From Candidatus Uhrbacteria bacterium (GTDB taxonomy: Bacteria > Patescibacteriota > Patescibacteriia > UBA9934), in assembly GCA_903848275.1 (NCBI GenBank), contig CAINGB010000043.1:1-41298 (forward strand): a stretch of DNA of 41,298 nt, written 5' to 3'. This document shows, one piece after another, positions 22,144 to 29,624 of this stretch (within the stretch, counting starts at the first letter, position 1; each line of letters starts with the position of its first letter). Under the pieces are notes generated by a model. That model was not told the origin of the DNA. It made no database searches and saw only the letters and a program-made list of their open reading frames with translations. The translations under genes and the position numbers were made by a program.

Positions 22144-22608
22144 TCAGAAGAGGGGAGGCTTGACTCCCAGAATGGTGCTGATGTTCCGGTTCAGGCGAGC
22201 GATCTCATCGACGCTGAAGACGTTGCGACACGATGACTCTTCGGCGAGCCAGGTGTGACGCTTGCCGGTTGGAACGAGCGGGCAGATCGGCTTGAAGGTC
22301 TGCTTCACGGTGCCGTGTTGGCGCAGGGCCACGGCGAGCGTGAGATTCCAGTGCCTGAGGATCAGCTCGCCCTTCTGGATGTCCTTGTAGCGCAGGGCCT
22401 CGATGATGGTGGCCCAGACCTTGGTGAACTGTTCCTCGGTCATCAGTGGGGTGTCTTCTTCCCAACTGATAGGGTTGGCGAAGCTGTAGCTGGGTGGCGC
22501 TTTGGGGGCCTGGTAAGGCCAGGTGCGCTGTCCGCCGGCGCGGACCGTTGGCTTCTTCACGTCGAAGAGATGCTCGGGGCGCAGATAGGGCTCGTCAGTG
22601 AGACTCAT
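22144..22608 (-). CDS. Uncharacterised GC-rich protein (154 residues)
   Basis: I do not recognise a family. The N-terminal third is Pro-rich and polar (RPEHLFDVKKPTV, YQAPKAPPSYSFANP). The middle is helical and amphipathic (TEEQFTKVWATIIEALRYKDIQKGELILRHWNL). The C-terminus carries two cysteines (ICPLVP and SSCRNVF) and ends in a helix. No signal peptide or membrane segment. Codons are GC-rich in third position like those of the two large paralogues at 4744 and 6334. Its upstream region has the same TTGACTT element with a 17-base spacer, so it may belong to the same expression class. It stands first in a minus-strand block between murG and murD. Confidence 0.7.
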   Translation of the reverse strand: MSLTDEPYLRPEHLFDVKKPTVRAGGQRTWPYQAPKAPPSYSFANPISWEEDTPLMTEEQFTKVWATIIEALRYKDIQKGELILRHWNLTLAVALRQHGTVKQTFKPICPLVPTGKRHTWLAEESSCRNVFSVDEIARLNRNISTILGVKPPLF

Positions 22609-22671
22609 GGTGTTTCCGATGGTCGATTAAACGACCGCTGAGGTGGGTGATATGTCCGGTTGGACGACGAA

Positions 22672-22700
22672 AATGTACTCCAGTTTTAGGCTGAAGTCAA
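22672..22700 (-). promoter_or_regulatory. Putative promoter of the 154-residue gene
   Basis: On the minus strand, TTGACT (plus-strand 22695-22700), a 17-base spacer and TACATT (22672-22677). A GGTCG/CGACC hairpin lies between it and the ATG. Confidence 0.55.
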
Positions 22701-22722
22701 CAATGTTAGCGATATTTTTTAG

Positions 22723-23460
22723 TTATTTGGCCTTTTTGTAGACGCCAGTGACGAGGTTATGTTTGATGCGGAAGAGGTCGTTTAGAGTGCGCCAGGCGTC
22801 GTGGATGGGGCGGACTCGAGAGTCCTTGGAGTTGTACCAGGAGACAGCCACTTCTTTGATTTTATAATGGAAGATAGATTGGGCGATAGCTAAGACTTCC
22901 ATGTCAAAGCCAAAACCAGTGGTGCGTTGTTTGGCAAAAATGTTGTGAGCAGCATTTTTTGTGAAGAGCTTGAAACCGCACTGGGTGTCGCGAATGCCGC
23001 GAATGAGCAGGGTTTGGATGAGGAGATTGCCCAGGCGGCTGAGGATGATACGATATAATGGCTGCTTGATGACGACGTTACTGGTATGGAGATGACGTGA
23101 GCCGATGGCGACTTCGTACTTATCCATGAAAGGCAGGAGTTTTTCGACTTCGCGCAGCGGCGTGGAATTGTCGGCGTCCATGAAGAGGGCGAGCTTGCCA
23201 GTGCTGGCTAGCATGCCATGTTTGACGGCATGGCCTTTGCCTTGGTTTTTAGCGAAGGGTAGAACACGCAGCATGGGGAGGAGTTTTTGCATGTTGGTAG
23301 CGACTTCAACTGTGCTGTCCTTGCTGCCGTCGTCGACTACAATAATCTCCACCGTCATGTCTGAGGTGATGAGATACTTGGCGATATCGCGCAGAGTGGC
23401 TGGCAGGCGCTCCGCTTCGTTGTAGCAGGGAATGATGATGCTGAGATCCGGTGACTTCAT
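22723..23460 (-). CDS. Family 2 glycosyltransferase, dolichyl/polyprenyl-phosphate sugar synthase type
   Basis: The enzyme probably transfers a sugar from a nucleotide donor to polyprenyl phosphate on the cytoplasmic face. The GT-A fold is clear: LSIIIPCYNEAERLP at the N-terminus, EIIVVDDGSKDST near 40-50, NQGKGHAVKHGMLAS, and the metal-binding LALFMDADNSTP near 95. GSRHLHTSNVV, RDTQCGFKLF and TTGFGFDMEVLAIA are typical of the DPM1/Alg5-like group. 245 residues without membrane segments at the C-terminus. It is one base from the GtrA gene and three bases' distance separates that from a GT-C enzyme, forming a lipid-linked sugar pathway. Confidence 0.92.
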   Translation of the reverse strand: MKSPDLSIIIPCYNEAERLPATLRDIAKYLITSDMTVEIIVVDDGSKDSTVEVATNMQKLLPMLRVLPFAKNQGKGHAVKHGMLASTGKLALFMDADNSTPLREVEKLLPFMDKYEVAIGSRHLHTSNVVIKQPLYRIILSRLGNLLIQTLLIRGIRDTQCGFKLFTKNAAHNIFAKQRTTGFGFDMEVLAIAQSIFHYKIKEVAVSWYNSKDSRVRPIHDAWRTLNDLFRIKHNLVTGVYKKAK

Positions 23461-23461
23461 A

Positions 23462-23947
23462 CTATTGCTTAAAGGTCCAGAAACGGTTGGCTATGAAGTT
23501 GTAGAGGAGAACGGCAACGGAGGCGGCTATTTTGGCGATGGTTAGGCCCCAGGTCGGGATTGGTGCCACACCGTCAATAAATGAGGTACTGATCATGAGT
23601 TGATAAAGTAATGAGGAAAAGACGGTGAGGAAACAGAGGTTGAGCAGCCAGCCGCCAGCGGAGACGAGTAGAAATTTAGCAAATTGTTTTTTACTGCCAG
23701 CCCTGTTGTCGGCAGCAAAGGTCCAGCGACTGTTCCAATAGTAATTGTTAGTGACAGCGAGTATGAAGCTGGTGGAGGCTGCGACGCCGTGTAGGGTTGG
23801 GGTAGAGCCCAGGAAGGTGGTGGCGACGAGGAAGGTGAAGAGACCAACGTCAATAAAAGTACCGCTAATACCGACTAAGGCGTATTTGAGAAAGACTAGG
23901 CCGTGTTGCTGTTGTAGTCTTTTTAAGCTGATTTTTTTATTGACCAC
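23462..23947 (-). CDS. GtrA family membrane protein
   Basis: GtrA-like proteins have four membrane segments and are thought to help translocate polyprenyl-phosphate-linked sugars. The 161-residue product has the family start LKYALVGISGTFIDVGLFTFL, then AVTNNYYWNSRWTF (canonical NF-x-NR-x-WTF-like), a Lys-rich loop, FLLVSAGGWLLNLCFL and the C-terminal FIANRFWTFK. Start codon GTG at 23947; no ATG suits better. It lies between a GT2 and a GT-C gene, the expected partners: GT2 makes the lipid-linked sugar, GtrA moves it, and GT-C uses it outside. Confidence 0.92.
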   Translation of the reverse strand: MVNKKISLKRLQQQHGLVFLKYALVGISGTFIDVGLFTFLVATTFLGSTPTLHGVAASTSFILAVTNNYYWNSRWTFAADNRAGSKKQFAKFLLVSAGGWLLNLCFLTVFSSLLYQLMISTSFIDGVAPIPTWGLTIAKIAASVAVLLYNFIANRFWTFKQ

Positions 23948-23950
23948 AGA

Positions 23951-25372
23951 TTAGTTTTGCAGGAGTGAAATGTCGTCGACAGTGCCGGTGATGTGATGAC
24001 TGGGGAAGCTGGTAGAGTTATGAGCGGCGATGATGGTTGGACCTGCGGGGAGAGCGAAGACTTGATCTTGGCCGTAGATGAGGGCCCAGCCGTCAATATG
24101 TTGGTTGACGTCGCTAGCGTTGTAGAGATGAAGATTGCTTGATTCGCCCAAGTAGAAGTTGAGAAGAATGAAGTCGAAAGGATCTGTGGCTAAGACTTCG
24201 CTGTGTGGGGCCAACTGGTTGATTTTGTTGGCCAGAGTTGAGAAATGCGGTGTGTAAGTGTTGGGTTTAATAGCTAGGACGAGGAGGATATAGACGCCGA
24301 CGGTGATTTTTAGAACAGCGAATTTATTGTCTAGGCGGCTCAGGGCGAGGATGAGGAAGAGGACTAAGAAGAGACCGCTACCGGTTAAGAAACGCTCGAC
24401 GAAGAGTTGAACGTGAATGAGTTGTAGGGCCAACGCGGCGAGGAGGGGGAAGACGGTCATGAAAGCGGTGAGAGTGAGGTTGGCATCCCACTTTTTGCGG
24501 AGGGTAATGATGACGACGAGTGTGGTGATAAGAATAACGAGGATGATGCTGACTGAGGCGACGGATAAGAAAGCGAAGCGATAGCCGAGGGCCGGAGGAA
24601 CGCCAGCGACGCCGACGGGGGCGCCGAAGAGGAAGATGTGAAGGGTAGTTGGGAGGTGGTCGAAAGTTGAATTTGGGACCCAGCCGAGAGAACCGTGACC
24701 GCTAACTTGGGCATGAAAAGAGGGGAGCCAAGCGAGGCCGCCGAGGAGGGGGATAATGTAGGATTGCCAGATGATGCGGCGATGCTTGATGATGTCTGCA
24801 ATAACAAAGGCGAGAGCGAAGACGAAGCCTAAGTAGTGAGTTAACATGAGCGCGAGGAGTAGGCAGCCGTAAATGAGATTTAGTTTGGTGGATGGTTTGG
24901 CCCAGGATTTGGTGATGACGATAGCGGTGAGGGCGAGGAGAAAAGCGAAGAGAGCGTACATGCGAGCTTCTTGGCCGTAGTTGATGAAGAACGGGTTGAT
25001 GGCCATGACGAGGCTGCCGAGGATGGCGGGGAGGGGCGATTTGGGGCACCACTGACGGAGGGCAACGTACACGAGGCCGATGGTGGCGACGCTTAGGATG
25101 ACCGAGAAGCTGCGGATGGCTAGCGGGCTGCTGGTGGCGATTAGCGTCCAGAGTTTGAGGAGAATGTAGTATAGTGGCGGATGGACGTCATGGACAATGA
25201 TGCTCATCATTTGGCCCCAGGTTTGACGAACGGTGACGCCGGTGAAGGCTTCGTCGTACCAGAAGTCGCGGTGCATGAGAGGGACGGCGCGGAGAATGGC
25301 GCCGAGGGCCATGGTGGCGAGGACGGCCAGACTGGGCCAGAGGGATTTGATTTTGAGGGAGATTTTAGACAT
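23951..25372 (-). CDS. GT-C fold membrane glycosyltransferase (PMT/ArnT-like)
   Basis: This 473-residue polytopic protein has the typical start of dolichol-phosphate-mannose-type GT-C enzymes. After the first membrane segment comes HRDFWYDEAFTG with the catalytic acidic residues, and near residue 62 HDVHPPLYYILLKLW, matching the family pattern HPPLYY. About ten membrane segments follow, then an extracytoplasmic C-terminal domain (about 370-473). It probably transfers sugar from polyprenyl phosphate to an acceptor outside the membrane; the acceptor is not known. ATG at 25372 has a TGCTATACT element 11 bases upstream. A longer start at 25423 would precede that promoter and is less likely. Confidence 0.88.
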   Translation of the reverse strand: MSKISLKIKSLWPSLAVLATMALGAILRAVPLMHRDFWYDEAFTGVTVRQTWGQMMSIIVHDVHPPLYYILLKLWTLIATSSPLAIRSFSVILSVATIGLVYVALRQWCPKSPLPAILGSLVMAINPFFINYGQEARMYALFAFLLALTAIVITKSWAKPSTKLNLIYGCLLLALMLTHYLGFVFALAFVIADIIKHRRIIWQSYIIPLLGGLAWLPSFHAQVSGHGSLGWVPNSTFDHLPTTLHIFLFGAPVGVAGVPPALGYRFAFLSVASVSIILVILITTLVVIITLRKKWDANLTLTAFMTVFPLLAALALQLIHVQLFVERFLTGSGLFLVLFLILALSRLDNKFAVLKITVGVYILLVLAIKPNTYTPHFSTLANKINQLAPHSEVLATDPFDFILLNFYLGESSNLHLYNASDVNQHIDGWALIYGQDQVFALPAGPTIIAAHNSTSFPSHHITGTVDDISLLQN

Positions 25373-25383
25373 AGATTGAACGA

Positions 25384-25392
25384 AGTATAGCA
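25384..25392 (-). promoter_or_regulatory. Extended -10 element of the GT-C/GtrA/GT2 operon
   Basis: Minus-strand TGCTATACT, 11 bases before the ATG at 25372. It fits the same form as the promoters at 706, 15631, 17943 and 36132. Confidence 0.6.
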
Positions 25393-25428
25393 TGCTCGCT
25401 GATAACAAAAAAATCCCTTGCAAGCCTC

Positions 25429-25567
25429 GTCGCTCGCAACTGCCAATCTCCTATTCCTAGCTGCACCTCGTCAACCGCACCAGCCGTCTCACCTCGTCTG
25501 ACTCGGGCGCTGGCGCAGGGCCGAGGTTGGCGTCGTCATAGAAGATATGGCAAGTTGCTCGCTCTCG
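25429..25567 (+). repeat. Structured intergenic repeat, copy 4 (type I core)
   Basis: Nearly identical to copy 3: GTCGCTCGCAACTGCCAATC at the left, the same core, and ATATGGCAAGTTGCTCGCTC at the right. TGCCA and TGGCA close the outer stem. It lies in the 230-bp gap between the GT-C gene and tRNA-Lys, both on the opposite strand. Confidence 0.85.
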
Positions 25568-25572
25568 GGCAC

Positions 25573-25598
25573 AAAAAATCCCCCCGAAGGAGGATCTT
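25573..25598 (-). terminator. Terminator after tRNA-Lys
   Basis: Minus strand: ATCCTCC, loop TTCG, GGGGGAT, then TTTTT. A stable 7-bp stem with a UUCG tetraloop and a U tract, directly downstream of the tRNA. Confidence 0.9.
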
Positions 25599-25599
25599 T

Positions 25600-25674
25600 T
25601 GGTGCGCCGAGCGGGGATCGAACCCGCGACCACAGGCTTAAAAGGCCTTTGCTCTACCACTGAGCTACCAGCGC
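25600..25674 (-). tRNA. tRNA-Lys (anticodon UUU)
   Basis: The minus strand folds as a full cloverleaf. The acceptor GCGCTGG pairs with TCGGCGC. The D-arm is GCTCAGTGGTAGAGC, the anticodon loop CTTTTAA (UUU at 34-36), and the T-arm GCGGGTTCGATCCCCGC. The discriminator is A and CCA is encoded in the gene (3' end at 25600). Confidence 0.96.
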
Positions 25675-25738
25675 AGGAGAGATTTGTGACGGGGGGAGAA
25701 TAGCATTATTGGTGGATAAAATCAAGTTTCGTCGCTTG

Positions 25739-25747
25739 TGATATAAT
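25739..25747 (+). promoter_or_regulatory. Extended -10 element of murD
   Basis: TGATATAAT, a perfect TGnTATAAT, ends 10 bases before the murD ATG. Confidence 0.7.
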
Positions 25748-25757
25748 CGAAACATAT

Positions 25758-27212
25758 ATGGACTTATTAAAACAAGAGAGTTTCCAAGACGCGATTGTGA
25801 CCGTAATGGGGTTGGGGAGATACGGTGGTGGAGGAGGTTTAAGTGCTACTAAGTGGCTGCTTAAGCATGGCAGTCAGATTGTAATTACGGACTTGAAAGA
25901 CGCGGCGGAGCTGAAGGAGAGTGTCGACGGGGTCATGGAGTGGTTTAATAAGTATCGTGAAGAATTTCCCAATAGGACGATTTACCAGCCATTGTTTATT
26001 TTGGGTCAACATCGGTCGGAGGATTTTTTGAGCGTGGATTGTGTGGTGCAGTCGCCGGGCGTGCAGAGTGAAGTGGATTTTGTGCAGCAGGCTAAAGATA
26101 AAGGCGTGGCTATTGAGTCGGACGTCAGCCTGTTCTTCCGTTATTTTCCATTCCCAACGATTGCGGTTACGGGAACGAGGGGTAAGACGACCACTACTCG
26201 TTTGCTCGGGGCGATGCTGAAGAAGATGGATGAGAGCGCCGTGATGGCTGGTAATATTGTGATGTCGCCACTTGAGGTGCTGGATGATTTGGTGGTCAAG
26301 AAGACGCCGACGCCGGTGGTGATTGAATTGTCGTCCTGGATTTTGGAGAGCCTGCCGCAGGCTTTTGCGGACTTGCAGAAGGGGCCAGATATTGCGGTGA
26401 TTACGAATGTGTTCCCGGATCACTTGAGCAGGTATAAAGATTTTGACGCGTATATTGCGTCGAAGGAGATTATGATTGCGCGGCAGACGCCGGCTCAGTT
26501 TACGGTACTTAACTATGACAATGAGCCATTGCGGAAGTTGGCAGAAAAGGTGACAGGTAAGTTGTTTTGGTGTTCTGGTACTCCACAGGAACACGATGGT
26601 TGTTACGTGAAAGAGGGTAAGATTGTCTTCCGCCAAGATGGCATAGAGACAGTAATTTTGCCGGTGGTCGAGCTTGGCTTGAAGAGTCCAGAAAACTTAG
26701 AGAATGTTTTGACAGCGGCCTGTGCGGCTATGCTCCGTGGCGTGAAGGTAGTTGATGTGGCCGCGACACTCCGTGAATTTGTGGGGGCGAGTGAGCCACA
26801 GGAATTAGTGCGCGAGGTTGACGAGATTACCTTCATTAACGATACCGTAGCGATCACACCGAATGCGACGATTGAGACACTCAAGAAGTTCGGTGTGCAT
26901 GGCGACGTGGTGTTGATTGCGGGTGGCGAGGACCAGAGTGTGGATTATAAGGAGTTAGTTGAGGTGATAGCGAAGTCGTGCAAGCACGTTATTCTCCTGC
27001 CTGGCACAGCGTCGGACAGTTTTGAGACGATGCTGCAGGGTAAAGTAGAGACCGAACGGGCGCTCGAAATGGCCGACGCGGTGGCGAAGGCGAGGGCAGT
27101 AGCGGTGCGTGGTACAGTGGTACTGTTGTCACCAGCAGCTCCTGGCGCGCCGTTGTTTGCAAATGAGTTTGTGCGAGGAGAGCAGTTTAGAGATGCTGTC
27201 AGAACTTTATAA
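25758..27212 (+). CDS. murD: UDP-N-acetylmuramoylalanine--D-glutamate ligase
   Basis: MurD adds D-Glu to UDP-MurNAc-L-Ala. N-terminal VTVMGLGRYGGGGGLSATKWL is the nucleotide-sugar-binding Rossmann loop. IAVTGTRGKTTTTRLL near 135-150 is the ATP loop. ELSSWILES, ITNVFPDHLSRYKDF and ASKEIMIARQ are the central motifs. SPENLENVLTAACAA and FINDTVAITPNATIETL are the C-terminal ligase signature (usual NDSKATN). 484 residues, a little longer than typical MurD. It has its own near-leaderless promoter and is separated from murE by repeat copy 5. Confidence 0.92.
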   Translation: MDLLKQESFQDAIVTVMGLGRYGGGGGLSATKWLLKHGSQIVITDLKDAAELKESVDGVMEWFNKYREEFPNRTIYQPLFILGQHRSEDFLSVDCVVQSPGVQSEVDFVQQAKDKGVAIESDVSLFFRYFPFPTIAVTGTRGKTTTTRLLGAMLKKMDESAVMAGNIVMSPLEVLDDLVVKKTPTPVVIELSSWILESLPQAFADLQKGPDIAVITNVFPDHLSRYKDFDAYIASKEIMIARQTPAQFTVLNYDNEPLRKLAEKVTGKLFWCSGTPQEHDGCYVKEGKIVFRQDGIETVILPVVELGLKSPENLENVLTAACAAMLRGVKVVDVAATLREFVGASEPQELVREVDEITFINDTVAITPNATIETLKKFGVHGDVVLIAGGEDQSVDYKELVEVIAKSCKHVILLPGTASDSFETMLQGKVETERALEMADAVAKARAVAVRGTVVLLSPAAPGAPLFANEFVRGEQFRDAVRTL

Positions 27213-27217
27213 TTAAT

Positions 27218-27413
27218 GCTCGCAACTCGTACAGCTTCTCGTTCGGCCTTCGTCGGGTCCTGCCGCTTGGCCACCCTTCCAGGTGCTCACTGCGTTGCGC
27301 GCCTGGTAAGGGGACCCGGCTCGCGTCACCCGACTAGAGGAAGCTTGTATACGAGGCCTTCTCTCGAAGCAGTCCGGCCGCTCTTAAAGGCCTCCGTCTG
27401 GCTAAAAAGTTTA
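27218..27413 (+). repeat. Structured intergenic repeat, copy 5 (type II core)
   Basis: CTCGTACAGCTTC on the left can pair with GAAGCTTGTATACGAG on the right. The core has GTCGGGT (27252-27258) with ACCCGAC (27328-27334), and CCAGGTGC (27279-27286) with GCGCCTGG (27299-27306). The tail GTCTGGCTAAAAAGTTTA ends on the A of the murE start codon. It fills the whole murD-murE gap. Confidence 0.85.
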
Positions 27414-28738
27414 TGGGACTATTACATACAATCAAATCCAAGATACCAGCGGCGTGGCTACAGCCCTATCATTACGTTTTGGCGCGGGGGTCAGCGTTGG
27501 TTTATGGTAATCCGTCGAATAAGTTGATAGTGATTGGCGTGACGGGGACGAAGGGCAAGAGTTCTACTACGCAGATGATGGCGCAGTTACTGACGGCGTC
27601 GGGTAAGAAAGTTGGTTATACGGGCACGGCGGGATTTTCGATTGCTGGTAAGGTGATTGAGAACAGGATGAAGATGACCATGCCAGGGCGATTTGTGTTG
27701 CAACGATTGTTGCGCGAGATGGTGCAGGCTGGTTGTGAGTATGCGATTATTGAGACCTCGTCTCAGGGTTTGTTGCAGTACCGTCACTTGGGGATTAACT
27801 ATGACGTGGCAGTGTTTACGAATTTGAGTCCAGAGCATATTGAGGCGCACGGGGGGTTCGCGGCGTATCGAGCGGCGAAGAAGTTATTGTTTACGCATTT
27901 ATCGATGAGAGTGCATAAGATCATCGATGGTAAGAAAATTGATAAGGTGATTGTGACTAATGCCGACGATGAAGCAGCTGAGTATTACGCTGAGGCACCA
28001 GCAGATAAGAAGTTTAGTTTTTCTTGGCACGGTCAGGCGTCGGCCATGAGAATTGTGCCGACCAATGTTATTCGTGATGAAGACGGTTTACGGATGACGA
28101 TTGATCATGTTGATTTTGCCGTGCCGTTGGTAGCCGAGTTTGAGCAGCAGAATGCGCTATGTGCGATTGCGACGTTGGCAGCAGTGGGAATTCCGTTGAC
28201 GCAGTTGGCCCAGGCAGCTAAGCAATTACAGTCAATTCCGGGGCGTTTTGAGCGGATTGTTTGCGGTCAGCCGTTTGCAGTTATCGTTGACTATGCTTAT
28301 GAACCGAAGGCGATTGAGACATTGCTACGGTCGATTGTGCCGTTGAAGCCTAGAAGAATTATTGGCGTGCATGGTTCGGCTGGTGGTGGTCGGGACGTGG
28401 CACGGCGTGAGAAGATTGGACGTTTAGCTGGTGAGAAGGAAGATGTAGTGATCGTGACGAATGAGGACCCATACGACGATAATCCAGAGGAGATTGTACG
28501 GATGGTGGCGGATGGCGCTAGAGCAGTTGGTAAGATAGATGGCCAAAATTTATTGGTGATAATGGATAGGCAAGCGGCAATAGACAAAGCTATGCAGTTG
28601 GCTGGGCCGGGAGATGTGGTGTTGCTGACAGGCAAAGGATCGGAACCGGTGATGGCCGTGGCTGGTGGCGTTAAGCTACCGTGGGATGATAGAACGGCAG
28701 CCCGCAAGGCGTTAGCTAAAATTGGTTACGGCGTATGA
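27413..28738 (+). CDS. murE: MurE-type UDP-MurNAc-tripeptide ligase lacking the N-terminal domain
   Basis: MurE adds the third residue of the peptidoglycan stem. The central and C-terminal ligase domains are complete: IGVTGTKGKSSTTQMM at about 42-55, ETSSQGLLQYRHLG, FTNLSPEHIEAHGGF, YRAAKKLLF, IPGRFERIV, VDYAYEPKAIETLL, GVHGSAGGGRDVARREKIG and TNEDPYDDNPEEI. The ATP loop starts near residue 42 rather than about 110, so the usual N-terminal UDP-binding domain is missing. The usual DNPR specificity motif for diaminopimelate reads DDNPEE, so the amino acid added cannot be told. It starts at the end of repeat copy 5 and overlaps the next gene. Confidence 0.9.
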   Translation: MGLLHTIKSKIPAAWLQPYHYVLARGSALVYGNPSNKLIVIGVTGTKGKSSTTQMMAQLLTASGKKVGYTGTAGFSIAGKVIENRMKMTMPGRFVLQRLLREMVQAGCEYAIIETSSQGLLQYRHLGINYDVAVFTNLSPEHIEAHGGFAAYRAAKKLLFTHLSMRVHKIIDGKKIDKVIVTNADDEAAEYYAEAPADKKFSFSWHGQASAMRIVPTNVIRDEDGLRMTIDHVDFAVPLVAEFEQQNALCAIATLAAVGIPLTQLAQAAKQLQSIPGRFERIVCGQPFAVIVDYAYEPKAIETLLRSIVPLKPRRIIGVHGSAGGGRDVARREKIGRLAGEKEDVVIVTNEDPYDDNPEEIVRMVADGARAVGKIDGQNLLVIMDRQAAIDKAMQLAGPGDVVLLTGKGSEPVMAVAGGVKLPWDDRTAARKALAKIGYGV

Positions 28739-29202
28739 TGAACCACATACTTGTACCATTGCATGACCATGAAGAACGCTATGGAATGTTTAGGGCTAGT
28801 GGGAGGTCGATGGCGCCGAAGGTTATGTTGGGGATAATATGGACGTTGTTGCCATTTATTTTATTGTTTGAAATTTTGCGTTTGGAATGGTATGGCGTAG
28901 GACTACTGTTAATAGTCGGTATTTCTGGTTTGCGTTATTTGTTAGCCGTGCGCGCTGGTTGGTATGGGAGTGTGTGGGTGATTACCAACGAAAGAGTTAT
29001 TGATGTGACTAAAAAAGGTTTTGCTAAACCGGTGTTGACGAGTGTTTTGTGGGCTGATGTCAAAGAGGTGAAGCTGGCGTCTAAGACTATCTGTATTGAA
29101 ACTAAGACGAAAGTGCCAATGACTTTGGTGCTAGTTGGAGTCAAGAAGCCAACCCTCGTCATGAACCTTATTTCTGAGGTACAATCTAGGTGCGCTAAAT
29201 GA
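28735..29202 (+). CDS. Membrane protein with a bacterial PH-like domain
   Basis: The 155-residue protein has two membrane segments (about 30-47 LGIIWTLLPFILLFEIL and 52-68 YGVGLLLIVGISGLRYLL). A short domain follows, with VWVITNERVIDVTKKGFAKP, VLWADVKEVKLASKTICIETK and TLVLVGVKKPTLVMNLISE. This is the pattern of bacterial PH (bPH/YdbS-like) domains, where a turn reading TNERVI is characteristic. Role unknown; membrane or peptide binding is typical. Its ATG overlaps the murE stop and its stop overlaps the next ATG, so translation is probably coupled. Confidence 0.75.
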   Translation: MMNHILVPLHDHEERYGMFRASGRSMAPKVMLGIIWTLLPFILLFEILRLEWYGVGLLLIVGISGLRYLLAVRAGWYGSVWVITNERVIDVTKKGFAKPVLTSVLWADVKEVKLASKTICIETKTKVPMTLVLVGVKKPTLVMNLISEVQSRCAK

Positions 29203-29624
29203 TGATTATGCGAACTGAGCGAACATGGCTGCGATCGATTACGAAATTTGGTACCGTCTTTGTGATTGGCGTTGCGGTTTTGTTTTTGCTGTGTTTAGGT
29301 TTCGGCCGTGAGTATTTGCGGAATCGTGAAATTGAAAGGAATATTCATGATTTGCAGGTGCAGAATGACGAGTTGTCTGGTAAACAGCTAACGGCTTTGA
29401 GTGTAATTCAATCATTATCGAGTGAGTATTATTTGGAAGGTGAGGCACGAGCTAAGCATGGTTTGGCTAAGGCTGGTGAGGAAGAAGTAGTGATTCAGCA
29501 AGCAGGAACAGCTGGGGTGGCGATAACTGATACTCGTAACGAAGCAGCTAGTACGAGTAACTTGTTACGTTGGTATTATTACTTTTTTAATAAGCAGAAG
29601 TTTGCTGAATTGCGTGCGCTATGA
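29199..29624 (+). CDS. divIC: FtsB/DivIC-like septum formation protein
   Basis: The 141-residue bitopic protein has a basic N-terminus, one membrane segment (about 18-35, FGTVFVIGVAVLFLLCLGF), and then a coiled coil (REIERNIHDLQVQNDELSGKQL). The coil is followed by SSEYYLEGEARAKHGLAKAGEEEVVI, the conserved end of the FtsB/DivIC family. Such proteins bridge FtsL and FtsQ/DivIB in the divisome and activate FtsWI. A C-terminal extension (about residues 95-141) is unusual and ends in an aromatic stretch. ATGA overlaps on both sides couple it to the PH-domain gene and the parvulin gene. Confidence 0.85.
   Translation: MMIMRTERTWLRSITKFGTVFVIGVAVLFLLCLGFGREYLRNREIERNIHDLQVQNDELSGKQLTALSVIQSLSSEYYLEGEARAKHGLAKAGEEEVVIQQAGTAGVAITDTRNEAASTSNLLRWYYYFFNKQKFAELRAL

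Noticed and set aside
22144-25675. Minus-strand block between murG and murD as a phage or insertion sequence
   Set aside because: No transposase, integrase or terminal inverted repeats are present; the genes are ordinary glycosylation genes, one unknown gene and a tRNA.
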